62,316 nucleotides of DNA. Source: Streptomyces malachitofuscus. GTDB lineage: Bacteria > Actinomycetota > Actinomycetes > Streptomycetales > Streptomycetaceae. The stretch spans positions 1-62,316 of the forward strand of contig NZ_BMUF01000019.1 in the NCBI RefSeq assembly GCF_014650055.1, read 5' to 3'. Below the pieces are notes generated by a model, which had not been told where the DNA came from, did no database searches, and was given only the letters and a program-made list of their open reading frames with translations. Below are positions 8,351 through 16,867 of this stretch, piece after piece (positions within the stretch are counted from its first letter, which is position 1; every line of letters starts with the position of its first letter). Made by a program: the position numbers and the translations under genes.

Positions 8351-9793
8351 GTGCGTTTCCTCAACGACATCCAGCCCGCGTACGACCTGACGTACGACGA
8401 CGTCTTCATGGTGCCGAGCCGCTCCGCGGTCGGCTCGCGGCAGGGCGTGGACCTCAGCTCCCCGGACGGCACGGGCACCACCATCCCGCTCGTCGTCGCC
8501 AACATGACCGCCATCGCGGGCCGTCGCATGGCCGAGACCGTGGCGCGCCGCGGCGGGCTCGTCGTCATACCGCAGGACATCCCGATCGAGGTCGTGACCG
8601 AGGTCGTCTCCTGGGTGAAGGGCCGCCACCTGGTCCTGGACACCCCGATCGTGCTGGCACCGCACCAGACCGTCGCCGACGCGCTCGCCCTGCTGCCCAA
8701 GCGCGCCCACAACGCGGGCGTCGTCGTCGACGACGGACACCGGCCGGTCGGCGTGGTCACCGACGCCGACCTGTCCGGCGTGGACCGCTTCACGCAGCTC
8801 GAGGAGGTCATGTCCAAGGACCTCATCCTCATCGACGCCGACATGGACCCGCGTGAGGCCTTCAACACCCTCGACGCCGCCAACCGGCGCTACGCGCCCG
8901 CCGTGGACCGGGACGGCCGCCTGGCCGGCATCCTCACCCGCAAGGGCGCCCTGCGCGCCACCCTGTACACCCCGGCCACCGACGCGCAGGGCAGGCTCCG
9001 CATCGCCGCCGCCGTCGGCATCAACGGCGACGTGGCGGGCAAGGCGAAGCAGCTGCTCGAAGCGGGCGTGGACGCGCTCGTCATCGACACGGCACACGGC
9101 CACCAGGAGTCGATGATCGGCGCGGTCAAGCTGGTGCGCGGACTCGACCCGCAGGTCCCCGTCGTCGCCGGCAACATCGTCTCCGCCGAGGGCGTCCGCG
9201 ATCTGATCGAGGCCGGCGCGGACATCGTCAAGGTCGGTGTCGGCCCCGGGGCGATGTGCACCACCCGCATGATGACCGGCGTCGGCCGGCCGCAGTTCTC
9301 CGCCGTCCTGGAGTGCGCTGCCGAGGCGAGGAAGTACGGCAAGCACGTCTGGGCCGACGGCGGTGTCCGGCACCCGCGCGACGTCGCGATGGCGCTCGCG
9401 GCCGGCGCGTCCAACGTGATGATCGGCTCCTGGTTCGCCGGGACCTACGAGTCCCCGGGCGACCTCCAGCACGACGCCGACGGCCGCCCCTACAAGGAGT
9501 CCTTCGGCATGGCCTCCGCACGTGCCGTGCGCAACCGCACCTCCGAGGAGTCCGCCTACGACCGCGCCCGCAAGGCGCTGTTCGAGGAGGGCATCTCCAC
9601 CTCCCGGATGTTCCTCGACCTGGACCGCCCCGGCGTCGAGGACCTGATCGACTCGATCATCGCGGGCGTCCGCTCCTCCTGCACCTACGCCGGTGCCGGC
9701 TCGCTGGAGGAGTTCGCCGAGAAGGCCGTCGTGGGCATCCAGAGCGCCGCCGGCTACGCCGAGGGCAAGCCCCTCCACGCCAGTTGGAGCTGA
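8351..9793 (+). CDS. guaB1: GuaB1-family IMP dehydrogenase-related protein
   Basis: 480 aa from GTG 8351; a GGGA motif sits 10 bases upstream, whereas the in-frame GTG at 8342 would leave no spacing. It is an IMPDH/GMP reductase barrel with two CBS motifs inserted at about 90-205. The catalytic cysteine is C303 in GVGPGAMCTT, followed by the RMMTGVGRPQ loop. The sequence is of the actinobacterial GuaB1 type rather than canonical GuaB; mycobacterial GuaB1 has been shown to act as a GMP reductase (GMP to IMP), so that reaction is more likely than IMP oxidation. The CBS pair suggests adenine- or guanine-nucleotide control. Monocistronic. Confidence 0.9.
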   Translation: MRFLNDIQPAYDLTYDDVFMVPSRSAVGSRQGVDLSSPDGTGTTIPLVVANMTAIAGRRMAETVARRGGLVVIPQDIPIEVVTEVVSWVKGRHLVLDTPIVLAPHQTVADALALLPKRAHNAGVVVDDGHRPVGVVTDADLSGVDRFTQLEEVMSKDLILIDADMDPREAFNTLDAANRRYAPAVDRDGRLAGILTRKGALRATLYTPATDAQGRLRIAAAVGINGDVAGKAKQLLEAGVDALVIDTAHGHQESMIGAVKLVRGLDPQVPVVAGNIVSAEGVRDLIEAGADIVKVGVGPGAMCTTRMMTGVGRPQFSAVLECAAEARKYGKHVWADGGVRHPRDVAMALAAGASNVMIGSWFAGTYESPGDLQHDADGRPYKESFGMASARAVRNRTSEESAYDRARKALFEEGISTSRMFLDLDRPGVEDLIDSIIAGVRSSCTYAGAGSLEEFAEKAVVGIQSAAGYAEGKPLHASWS

Positions 9794-9924
9794 CGGCCAC
9801 CGTCCACCGCCCGGCCCCCGCCGATCCCGCCCCGGGACGGCGGGGATGCAACGGACCAAAGCCCCCGCGCAACGAAGACACGCGTCCCCGCCGGTAACGC
9901 AATGATCTTGCGGAGGTGCGCAAG

Positions 9925-9963
9925 GTTGCTGCATTTCAGGAGCAACGACAAACCTCGTAGGGT
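9925..9963 (+). promoter_or_regulatory. Promoter and palindromic operator of the permease-AsnC unit
   Basis: GTTGCT (9925-9930) and AGCAAC (9941-9946) form a perfect 6-bp inverted repeat with a 10-base spacer. A -10-like TAGGGT (9958-9963) lies 18 bases after a TTCAGG hexamer (9934-9939) inside the palindrome, so a bound protein would cover the -35. The second gene of the unit encodes an AsnC-type regulator, the obvious candidate ligand. Other bases of the 9794-10071 gap show nothing further. Confidence 0.55.
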
Positions 9964-10071
9964 TACGCGCTGTACGTGGTGCGGCGGGGACCCCGCTCGA
10001 CGGGTCCCGGCTGTCGCGGGACGCCGTCGGTCCCTGCCGCGGAAGACCGGCAGCGACGAAGGAGTCAGCGC

Positions 10072-11544
10072 GTGCTCGACCAAGGCGCACCCCCGCACAA
10101 CGGAAGTCCCGCCGCCCCGCAGGTCGGCGCGCGCCTCATGCGCCGCAAGCCCGTGGAACGCCTGGTCGCCGAGGGTGGCCAGGGCGAGGGCGGCTCGCTG
10201 CGCCGCTCCCTGGGGCTGTGGCAGCTGACCATGATCAGCATCGGTGCCACCCTCGGCACCGGCATCTTCGTCGTGCTCGGCGAGGCCGTCCCCAAGGCCG
10301 GGCCGGCCGTCACGCTGTCCTTCGTCATAGCCGGCCTGACGGCCCTCTTCTCCGCCCTCTCCTACGCCGAGCTGGCGGGCACCATCCCGGTCTCCGGCTC
10401 CTCCTACTCGTATGCGTACGCAACGATGGGCGAGCTGATCGCCTGGGTCTGCGGCTGGTGCCTGATGCTGGAGTACGGCGTGTCGGTCGCCGCCGTCGCC
10501 GTCGGCTGGGGCGAGTACCTCAACGAACTGCTCGACGGCACCATCGGCGTCACCATCCCGGCCGCCCTCTCCGCCCCGCCCGGCGACGGCGGCGTCTTCA
10601 ACCTGCCCGCGCTGATCGTCGTCCTGCTCGCCATGGCGTTCCTGATGGGCGGCGCCCGCGAGTCCGCCCGCGCCAACACCATCATGGTCGTCGTGAAGAT
10701 CGGCGCCCTGGTGCTGTTCTGCGCCATCGGCGTCCAGGGCTTCCGCTCCGGCAACTACGAGAACTTCATGCCGCTCGGCATGGCCGGCGTCAGCGCCGCG
10801 GGGGCGACCCTCTTCTTCTCGTACATCGGTTTCGACGCCGCCTCCACCGCCGGCGAGGAGGCGAAGAACGCCCAGCGCGACCTGCCCCGCGCCATCCTGC
10901 TGTCGCTCGCCATCATCACCGCGCTGTACGTCCTGGTCGCCGCCGTCGCCGTGGGTGCCAAGCCCTGGCAGCAGTTCACCGACTCGGAGGCCGCACTCGC
11001 CCAGATCATGAGCGAGGTCACCGGCCAGACCTTCTGGGGCACCCTGCTGGCGTTCTGCGCCGTCATCGCCATCGCGAGCGTCGTCCTGACCGTCCTCTAC
11101 GGCCAGACTCGCATTCTGTTCGCCATGTCCCGGGACGGGCTCGTGCCCAAGGCGTTCGCCAAGGTCAGCCCGAAGACCGGCACGCCCCGCACCAACACCC
11201 TGATCGTCTCCCTCTTCTGCGGCGTGCTCGCCGCGGCCATCCCGCTCGGCCAGCTCGCCGACGCCACCAGCATCGGCACGCTGTTCGCCTTCGCGCTGGT
11301 CAACGTGGCCGTCGTGGTGCTGCGCCGGACCCGCCCCGACATGCCCCGCACGTTCCGGGTGCCGCTGTCGCCGGTGCTGCCCGCGGTCGGCTTCGCGTTC
11401 TGCGTGTGGATGATGGGCAGCCTGTCCACCGTCACCTGGGTGGTCTTCGGTGTCTGGATGGCCGTCGGGCTCGTGTTCTACTTCCTGTACGGCTACCGCC
11501 GTTCCCGGCTCGCCGCCGCACCGGCCACATCAGAAGCGAAGTGA
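10072..11544 (+). CDS. APC-family amino-acid permease
   Basis: 490 aa from GTG 10072, with GAAGGAG about 8 bases upstream deciding the start. Twelve hydrophobic segments are predicted from about residue 45 to 480. The APC signature in TM1 (MISIGATLGTGIFVVLGE) and the TM6-7 region GFDAASTAGEEAKN match basic/cationic amino-acid permeases (YfnA/CAT type). The hydrophilic N-terminus of about 40 residues is cytoplasmic. The substrate cannot be fixed from sequence. An AsnC-type regulator starts 10 bp downstream, so the two are co-transcribed and probably respond to the imported amino acid. Confidence 0.92.
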   Translation: MLDQGAPPHNGSPAAPQVGARLMRRKPVERLVAEGGQGEGGSLRRSLGLWQLTMISIGATLGTGIFVVLGEAVPKAGPAVTLSFVIAGLTALFSALSYAELAGTIPVSGSSYSYAYATMGELIAWVCGWCLMLEYGVSVAAVAVGWGEYLNELLDGTIGVTIPAALSAPPGDGGVFNLPALIVVLLAMAFLMGGARESARANTIMVVVKIGALVLFCAIGVQGFRSGNYENFMPLGMAGVSAAGATLFFSYIGFDAASTAGEEAKNAQRDLPRAILLSLAIITALYVLVAAVAVGAKPWQQFTDSEAALAQIMSEVTGQTFWGTLLAFCAVIAIASVVLTVLYGQTRILFAMSRDGLVPKAFAKVSPKTGTPRTNTLIVSLFCGVLAAAIPLGQLADATSIGTLFAFALVNVAVVVLRRTRPDMPRTFRVPLSPVLPAVGFAFCVWMMGSLSTVTWVVFGVWMAVGLVFYFLYGYRRSRLAAAPATSEAK

Positions 11545-11554
11545 ACCACCCGCA

Positions 11555-12007
11555 GTGCTGAACGATCTCGACGAACGCATCGTGCACGCCCTCGCCGAGG
11601 ACGCCCGCCGCTCCTACGCGGACATCGGCCAGCTCGTCGGCCTGTCCGCACCCGCCGTGAAGCGGCGGGTGGACCGGCTGCGCGCCACCGGGGCCATCAC
11701 CGGATTCACCGTACGGGTGGATCCCGCGGCCCTCGGCTGGGAGACGGAGGGGTTCGTCGAGATCTACTGCCGTAGCAACACGTCCCCGGAGACCATCCAG
11801 CGGGGCCTGGAGCGCTACCAGGAGGTCGTCGCCGCCTCCACCGTCACCGGTGACGCGGACGCGGTCGCCCAGGTCTTCGCCTCCGACATGCGGCACTTCG
11901 AGCGGGTCCTGGAGCGCATCGCGGGCGAGCCGTTCGTGGAGCGGACCAAATCGGTGCTGGTGCTGTCTCCGCTGCTGCGGCGGTTCTCCTCGGGGTCACC
12001 CACGTAG
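11555..12007 (+). CDS. Lrp/AsnC-family regulator linked to the permease
   Basis: 150 aa from GTG 11555, only 10 bp after the permease stop. The HTH is at about 8-50 (LAEDARRSYADIGQLVGLSAPAVKRRVDRL), followed by the RAM effector domain (about 65-145) that binds amino acids at dimer interfaces. The normal family length is 150-160 aa. Since the pair shares a promoter with a perfect palindrome over the -35, autoregulation of the unit by this protein is the simplest model, with a permease substrate as effector. That model is inference. Confidence 0.9.
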   Translation: MLNDLDERIVHALAEDARRSYADIGQLVGLSAPAVKRRVDRLRATGAITGFTVRVDPAALGWETEGFVEIYCRSNTSPETIQRGLERYQEVVAASTVTGDADAVAQVFASDMRHFERVLERIAGEPFVERTKSVLVLSPLLRRFSSGSPT

Positions 12008-12045
12008 ACAGGGCCGTACCGGCGTACGCGGCGTACGCTGGCCTC

Positions 12046-12783
12046 ATGCGGAGTCAGGATGATTCCGGACAAAACGGGATCGGTTCGTCGGCTGATCCGA
12101 ACCTCCCCGTGTTCGTCGACTCCACCGGCAGGCGCGCGCGGATCCTCCGGCGCACCGGGTACGGCGTGGCCGGAACGGCGGCCGCGTATCTGGCCGTTCT
12201 GGCGCTGAGCCTCATGGGGGCGACGCCCTTCGCGCCGGGCGCCCTGCTGCCGCCCCTGCCCGGAGAGGCCACGGCGCCTGCGGTGCCGGAGCGGCAGCGC
12301 CCCGGCGAGGAGACCCTGCCGCCCAGCGGCGTTCTCGACCCGGGGCGGATCGCCGCCGGAGACGCCGGGACGGCGGTGGGTCCGGGGTCCTTGCTGGTTC
12401 CGCCGTCCACGTCGTCCGGGGGCTCGCTCCTCGGCCCGGCGGCTCCGCTCGTTCCCGGTGATCCGGTGCCGTCGGATCCGGCGGGGCCGGGATCTCCTCC
12501 TGCGGGGGATGCGCCGTCTTCGGACGATCCCGATGCGCCGTCTTCGGACGATCCCGATGCGCCGTCTTCGGACGATCCCGATGCGCCGTCTCCGGATGAG
12601 CCCGATGCGCCGTCTCCGGATGAGCCCGATGCGCCGTCTCCGGATGAGCCCGACGCGCCACCGCCCGGCACGGGAGACGACCCGGCGCCTCCGTCGTCCC
12701 CGGACGGTCCGCCTGCGGGGACGGGTGATCCGTCCACGGGGACGGGTGATCCGCCCGCTTCCGAGGCCCCGCCGGCGACATGA
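12046..12783 (+). CDS. Membrane-anchored Pro/Asp-rich repeat protein
   Basis: 245 aa. The N-terminus (1-35) is polar and basic, one transmembrane helix spans about 38-59, and the remaining 185 residues are Pro/Asp/Ser/Gly-rich and presumably disordered outside the membrane. Residues 155-202 are six 8-residue repeats: three of SSDDP type, then three of SPDEP type, each ending DAP. The stop overlaps the next gene's start (ATGA), so it is translationally coupled to the deacetylase-glycosyltransferase. No ribosome site precedes the ATG, and a -10-like TACGCT 12 bases upstream suggests a leaderless transcript. It probably spans or decorates the wall next to the polysaccharide machine; I do not recognise it as a named family. 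Confidence 0.75.
   Translation: MRSQDDSGQNGIGSSADPNLPVFVDSTGRRARILRRTGYGVAGTAAAYLAVLALSLMGATPFAPGALLPPLPGEATAPAVPERQRPGEETLPPSGVLDPGRIAAGDAGTAVGPGSLLVPPSTSSGGSLLGPAAPLVPGDPVPSDPAGPGSPPAGDAPSSDDPDAPSSDDPDAPSSDDPDAPSPDEPDAPSPDEPDAPSPDEPDAPPPGTGDDPAPPSSPDGPPAGTGDPSTGTGDPPASEAPPAT
12508..12651 (+). repeat. Six in-frame 24-bp tandem repeats
   Basis: Units at 12508, 12532, 12556, 12580, 12604 and 12628. The first three share one sequence and the last three another, differing at a few positions, so the array arose by two local triplications. Each unit encodes eight residues. Confidence 0.9.
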
Positions 12784-14963
12784 TGGGCAGGCGTCCCCAC
12801 TCGCCGGTCCACCCCCCACCGACGGCCCCCGGGCCACGACGGGACCGGGCCCCGCTGCCCTCCCGCCACCGCTTCCGCGTCGTCGTTCCCCTTCTCCTCC
12901 TGGCCTTCGTCCTCTCCGTGCTGCTGGCCCAGGGGTACACGACCCGCACCTTCTCCGGCGATCAGGAGGGGCGCACCGGGCAGCCCACCGCCGGGGTGCC
13001 CCGCGCGGTCACCGACGGCGGCCCGGTCCTGGACACCACCCACGACCGCCTCAACACCTACCGCGCGCCCGACCGGACCGTGGTCCTCACCTTCGACGAC
13101 GGCCCCGACCCCGTGTGGACACCCCGCATCCGCGCCGTCCTCGACCGGCACGGCACACCCGGCACCTTCTTCGTCACCGGACAGCAGGTGGTCCACCACC
13201 CCGGGATCCTGCGTGACGTCATCCGCTCCGGTCACGAGATCGGCGTGCACACCTTCTCCCACCGGGACCTGTCCACCCGGTCCGAGAGCGACATCGACCG
13301 CGAACTGGCGCTGACCCAGCTCGCCCTCGCCGGGGCCGCGGGCGTCAACAGCTCGCTCCTGCGCATGCCCTACTCCTCCACCACCTCCGCACTGGACGGA
13401 GCGGACTGGTCCGCCGCACGGCACCTGGGCGACAAGGGCTACGTCCTCGCCTTCATCGACCAGGACACCAAGGACTGGCAGCGCCCGGGGGCCCGCGCGA
13501 TCGCCGACGCGGCCACCCCGAGCGCGCCGGGCCGCGGCACGATCGTCCTCCTGCACGACGCGGGAGGGGACCGGTCCCAGACCGTCGCGGCGCTCGACAT
13601 CCTGATCCCCAGGCTCCAGGCCGAGGGCTACCGCTTCACCACCCTCGCCGACGTCCTCGGCACCGACAGCCTCACCAGCCCCGTCGACACCGGCACCCTG
13701 TGGAAGGGGCGCGTCTTCGTGACCGCCGTGACCGTGTCCGAGGCGGCGATGTCCGTCCTCGGCGTGCTGCTGCTGACCGTCGGGATCCTCGTCCTCGGGC
13801 GGTGCGCGCTGCTACTGGTCCTCGCCCGCCACCACGCCCGTCGGCGGCCGCTCGCCTACCCGGGTGCATCCGTGACACGCCCGGTCAGCGTCGTCGTACC
13901 CGCGCACAACGAGAGCCTGTGCATCGCCAAGACGCTCCGTTCGCTCGCGGCCGGCGACCATCCCGTCGAGATCATCGTCGTGGACGACGGTTCCGACGAC
14001 GGCACCGCCGACATCGCCGAGTCGCTCGGACTCGACGCGGTCACCGTCGTGCGGCAGCCGAACCGCGGCAAGGCCTCCGCCCTCAACACCGGCGTCCGGC
14101 GGGCCTCCCACGACCTCGTCGTCATGCTCGACGCGGACACGGTCTTCGCCCCCTCGACCGTGCGACGCCTCGTCCAGCCGTTCGCCGACCCGGCCGTCGG
14201 CGCCACCGCGGGCAACGCCAAGGTCGGCAACCGCCGCGGGCTGCTCGGGCGTTGGCAGCACATCGAGTACGTCATGGGCTTCAACCTCGACCGCCGCATG
14301 TACGACCTGCTGCGCTGCATGCCCACGATCCCCGGCGCCGTGGGTGCCTTTCGCGTCACGGCCCTGCGGGACGCCGGGACGATGAGCGGCGACACCCTCG
14401 CCGAGGACACCGACATCACCATGGCCCTGCACCGGGCCGGGTGGCAGGTCCGCTATGTCGAGGACGCGCTCGCCTGGACCGAGGTGCCTGCCTCGCTGCG
14501 GCAACTGTGGCGCCAGCGCTACCGATGGAGCTACGGCACCATGCAGGCCGCCTGGAAACACCGGCACGCGCTGGTCGAGCGCGGCCACGCGGGGCACTTC
14601 GGGCGCCTCGGCCTGCCGCTGCTGGCCGTGTTCCAGATCCTCACCCCGCTCCTCGCCCCGCTCATCGACCTGCTGACCGTCTACGGCCTGGTGTTCGGCG
14701 ACCCGCTCATCACGATGCTCGCCTGGACCGGCGTGCTGGCCGTGCAGACCCTCTGCGCGGCCTACGCCTTCCGCCTCGACGGGGAGAGCCTCCGGCCGCT
14801 GTGGGCGCTGCCGCTGCAGCAGATCGTCTACCGCCAGCTCATGTACCTGGTGCTTCTCCAGGCATGCCTCACCGCGGTCAACGGCTACCGGCTGCCCTGG
14901 CAGCGTCTGAAGCGCAGCGGTGACGTGGTGCTGCCGTCCGCGATGTCTGCGCGGGGACGGTGA
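12780..14963 (+). CDS. Fused NodB polysaccharide deacetylase and GT2 glycosyltransferase
   Basis: 727 aa. After an N-terminal membrane helix (about 31-50), the NodB deacetylase domain (about 95-290) has LTFDDGPDP with D106/D107 and the metal ligands H157 and H161 in HTFSH. A second helix pair (about 318-350) leads to a processive GT2 domain: VVPAHNE (374-378), VDDGSDD (D402/D403), the DAD metal site (D451-D453), EDTD (E542-D545) and QRYRW (579-583), then further membrane helices to the C-terminus. This layout joins PgaB- and PgaC-like activities and resembles MatB of the Streptomyces matAB locus, which makes a beta-1,6-GlcNAc aggregation polymer. The partner here is not MatA-like, so the product may differ. 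The start overlaps the upstream gene by ATGA. Confidence 0.88.
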   Translation: MMGRRPHSPVHPPPTAPGPRRDRAPLPSRHRFRVVVPLLLLAFVLSVLLAQGYTTRTFSGDQEGRTGQPTAGVPRAVTDGGPVLDTTHDRLNTYRAPDRTVVLTFDDGPDPVWTPRIRAVLDRHGTPGTFFVTGQQVVHHPGILRDVIRSGHEIGVHTFSHRDLSTRSESDIDRELALTQLALAGAAGVNSSLLRMPYSSTTSALDGADWSAARHLGDKGYVLAFIDQDTKDWQRPGARAIADAATPSAPGRGTIVLLHDAGGDRSQTVAALDILIPRLQAEGYRFTTLADVLGTDSLTSPVDTGTLWKGRVFVTAVTVSEAAMSVLGVLLLTVGILVLGRCALLLVLARHHARRRPLAYPGASVTRPVSVVVPAHNESLCIAKTLRSLAAGDHPVEIIVVDDGSDDGTADIAESLGLDAVTVVRQPNRGKASALNTGVRRASHDLVVMLDADTVFAPSTVRRLVQPFADPAVGATAGNAKVGNRRGLLGRWQHIEYVMGFNLDRRMYDLLRCMPTIPGAVGAFRVTALRDAGTMSGDTLAEDTDITMALHRAGWQVRYVEDALAWTEVPASLRQLWRQRYRWSYGTMQAAWKHRHALVERGHAGHFGRLGLPLLAVFQILTPLLAPLIDLLTVYGLVFGDPLITMLAWTGVLAVQTLCAAYAFRLDGESLRPLWALPLQQIVYRQLMYLVLLQACLTAVNGYRLPWQRLKRSGDVVLPSAMSARGR

Positions 14964-15127
14964 GCGGTGGGTCAGCTGGAAATGCTGGGCGGTGTGGGTG
15001 GTGGGCGGTTTAGCATGGGTGTCATGACTTGGCGACATTGATCCACCAGTCGCGCCGCCCGAGGGCCGCCTCGGACGCCGTACGTCCTCCACGTCCGGTG
15101 TCCGAACCGCCCTTTCGGGAAGGCCTC

Positions 15128-16318
15128 ATGACTCTCACGCCCACGCGTGCCTCCGACGTCCGCGTGCGACGGCTGACGACCACGCTGTACGGCTACTCGT
15201 TCCTCGAAGAATTCGTTCTGCTGTACCCGGTGTACGCGCTGCTGTTCAGCGACACCGGGCTGTCCGTCTGGCAGATCTCCTCCCTGTTCGCCCTCTGGTC
15301 GGTCACCGGCGTGCTGCTGGAGGTCCCCTCCGGGGCCTGGGCCGACACGGTCTCGCGCCGGCTGCTGCTGTGGCTCGGCCCGCTGCTGACCGCGGCCGGC
15401 TTCGCCCTCTGGGTGCTGCTTCCGTCGTACGGCGCCTTCGCTCTCGGCTTCGTGCTGTGGGGCGCCGGCGGTGCGCTCGGCTCCGGTGCGCTGGAGGCGC
15501 TGGTCTACGACGAGCTGGAACGGCTCGACGCGGCCGGGAGCTACGCCCGGATCATGGGACGGGCCCGGGCCGCCGGTCTGGTCGCCGTGATGGCGGCGAT
15601 GGGACTCGCCGGTCCCGTCCTCGCCTGGGGCGGGCACGCCGCCGTCGGCGCCGCGAGCGTGCTGGTGTGTCTGCTGGCGGCCGCCACGGCGTTCCGGTTC
15701 CCGGAGCACCGCACCCCCGCCGACGGGCACGGGTCCTGGACCGGAACCCTGAGCGCCGGATTCGCGGAGGCGCGCGCCGACCGGTCCGTGCGGGGGGCGC
15801 TGCTGCTGGTCGCGGCCGTGAGCGCGGTGTGGGGCGCCCTCGACGAGTACACGCCGCTGCTGGTCCGCGACACGGGGGTCGCCGACGGGACGGTGCCGTA
15901 CCTGCTGTTGCTGATCTGGGCCGGGGCCACGGCGGGGAGCCTGCTGGCCGGTGAGGGCGAGCGGCTCGGCCGGCGTGGTCTCGCCGCGCTGCTGGCCGGT
16001 GCGGGTCTGGCGCTGGTCCTCGGTGCGGCCGACGGCACCCCGTGGGGGCTGGTCCTCGTCGCTCTCGCCTTCGGCGGGTTCCAGGCGGCGACCGTGCTGG
16101 CCGACGCCCGGCTGCAGCGGCGCATCGACGACTCCGGTCGGGCGACGCTGACCTCGGTCGCGGGGCTGGGCACGGAGCTGGCGACGGTCGGTGCCTTCGG
16201 TGCCTACGCGCTGATCGCCTCGGGGCACGCGCACAGCACGGCCTTCGCGGTGCTCGCGGTGCCGTACCTGGTGACGGCGGGGCTGCTGCTCGCCGGGTCC
16301 GCCACGCCGCGGGCGTGA
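15128..16318 (+). CDS. MFS transporter
   Basis: 396 aa from ATG 15128 with GGGAAGG about 6 bases upstream; the frame extends upstream without a ribosome site. About 11-12 hydrophobic segments. The TM2-3 loop carries EVPSGAWADTVSRR, a good match to the MFS A-motif (G-x-x-A-D-x-x-x-R/K). An N-terminal LEEFVLLYPVYALLF is typical of a group of uncharacterised bacterial MFS proteins. Substrate unknown. The 164-bp gap upstream has a TAGCAT hexamer near 15012 but no clear promoter. A repeat family member begins shortly after the stop. Confidence 0.88.
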   Translation: MTLTPTRASDVRVRRLTTTLYGYSFLEEFVLLYPVYALLFSDTGLSVWQISSLFALWSVTGVLLEVPSGAWADTVSRRLLLWLGPLLTAAGFALWVLLPSYGAFALGFVLWGAGGALGSGALEALVYDELERLDAAGSYARIMGRARAAGLVAVMAAMGLAGPVLAWGGHAAVGAASVLVCLLAAATAFRFPEHRTPADGHGSWTGTLSAGFAEARADRSVRGALLLVAAVSAVWGALDEYTPLLVRDTGVADGTVPYLLLLIWAGATAGSLLAGEGERLGRRGLAALLAGAGLALVLGAADGTPWGLVLVALAFGGFQAATVLADARLQRRIDDSGRATLTSVAGLGTELATVGAFGAYALIASGHAHSTAFAVLAVPYLVTAGLLLAGSATPRA

Positions 16319-16363
16319 TGCCTGCGGCGCCGGTGTCCCTCCGGTGGGGGCTGGTGCAGCGCC

Positions 16364-16710
16364 CACGGTGGGCGGGTGGTGCGGGGCCGGGCCGGGGGTG
16401 TCCGTCCTCGGACTGGCGCGATTGAGTTTCTCGGTGGGGCAGGGCGGCGCGGACGCGCCAGCCACTGCGGGCGAACACCCCCACCCCGTCCCCTCCCGTG
16501 AGCCGCGGGCAGTCGTGCCGCTGGGGGGGCACGGGTGGGCGCGACGGCACCCCGTGGGCGCCGGGCTGCGCAACCCACCCCCGGCCGGCACCCACGCCGG
16601 GTACCACACCCACTCCGGGTTTCGCGAACCCACCCCCGGCCGGCACCCACGCCGGGTGCCGCACCCACCCCGGGTGCCGCACCCACCCCGGGTCCGCGCC
16701 ACCCGCCGGT
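16364..16710 (+). repeat. Interspersed GC-rich repeat, copy A
   Basis: It starts 46 bp after the MFS stop and fills most of the 549-bp gap to the amidase gene. The core GGTGCGGGGCCGGGCC, then TCCTCGGACTGGCGCGA, then GACGCGCCAGCCACTGCGGG is shared almost base for base with 26946-27310 (same strand) and 48421-48625 (opposite strand). The tail holds a 31-bp duplication (16572-16602 and 16627-16657) and an 18-bp unit repeated at 16654 and 16672. Open frames crossing it are not genes. The last 150 bp before 16868 show no clear signal beyond GTGAGGA, the ribosome site. Confidence 0.85.
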
Positions 16711-16867
16711 GACCCGCACCACCCCGTGCAACGAATCGCCGCCAACCCCACCCCCCACGCAACAAACCCCTCACCAGCACGCAACGGCTTCTCCTTGTCC
16801 CCCCGAGCCGCCCGACCGTACCGTCTATCTGGCCCCCAGAACCCCCGCGTACCGGTGAGGAACACGC

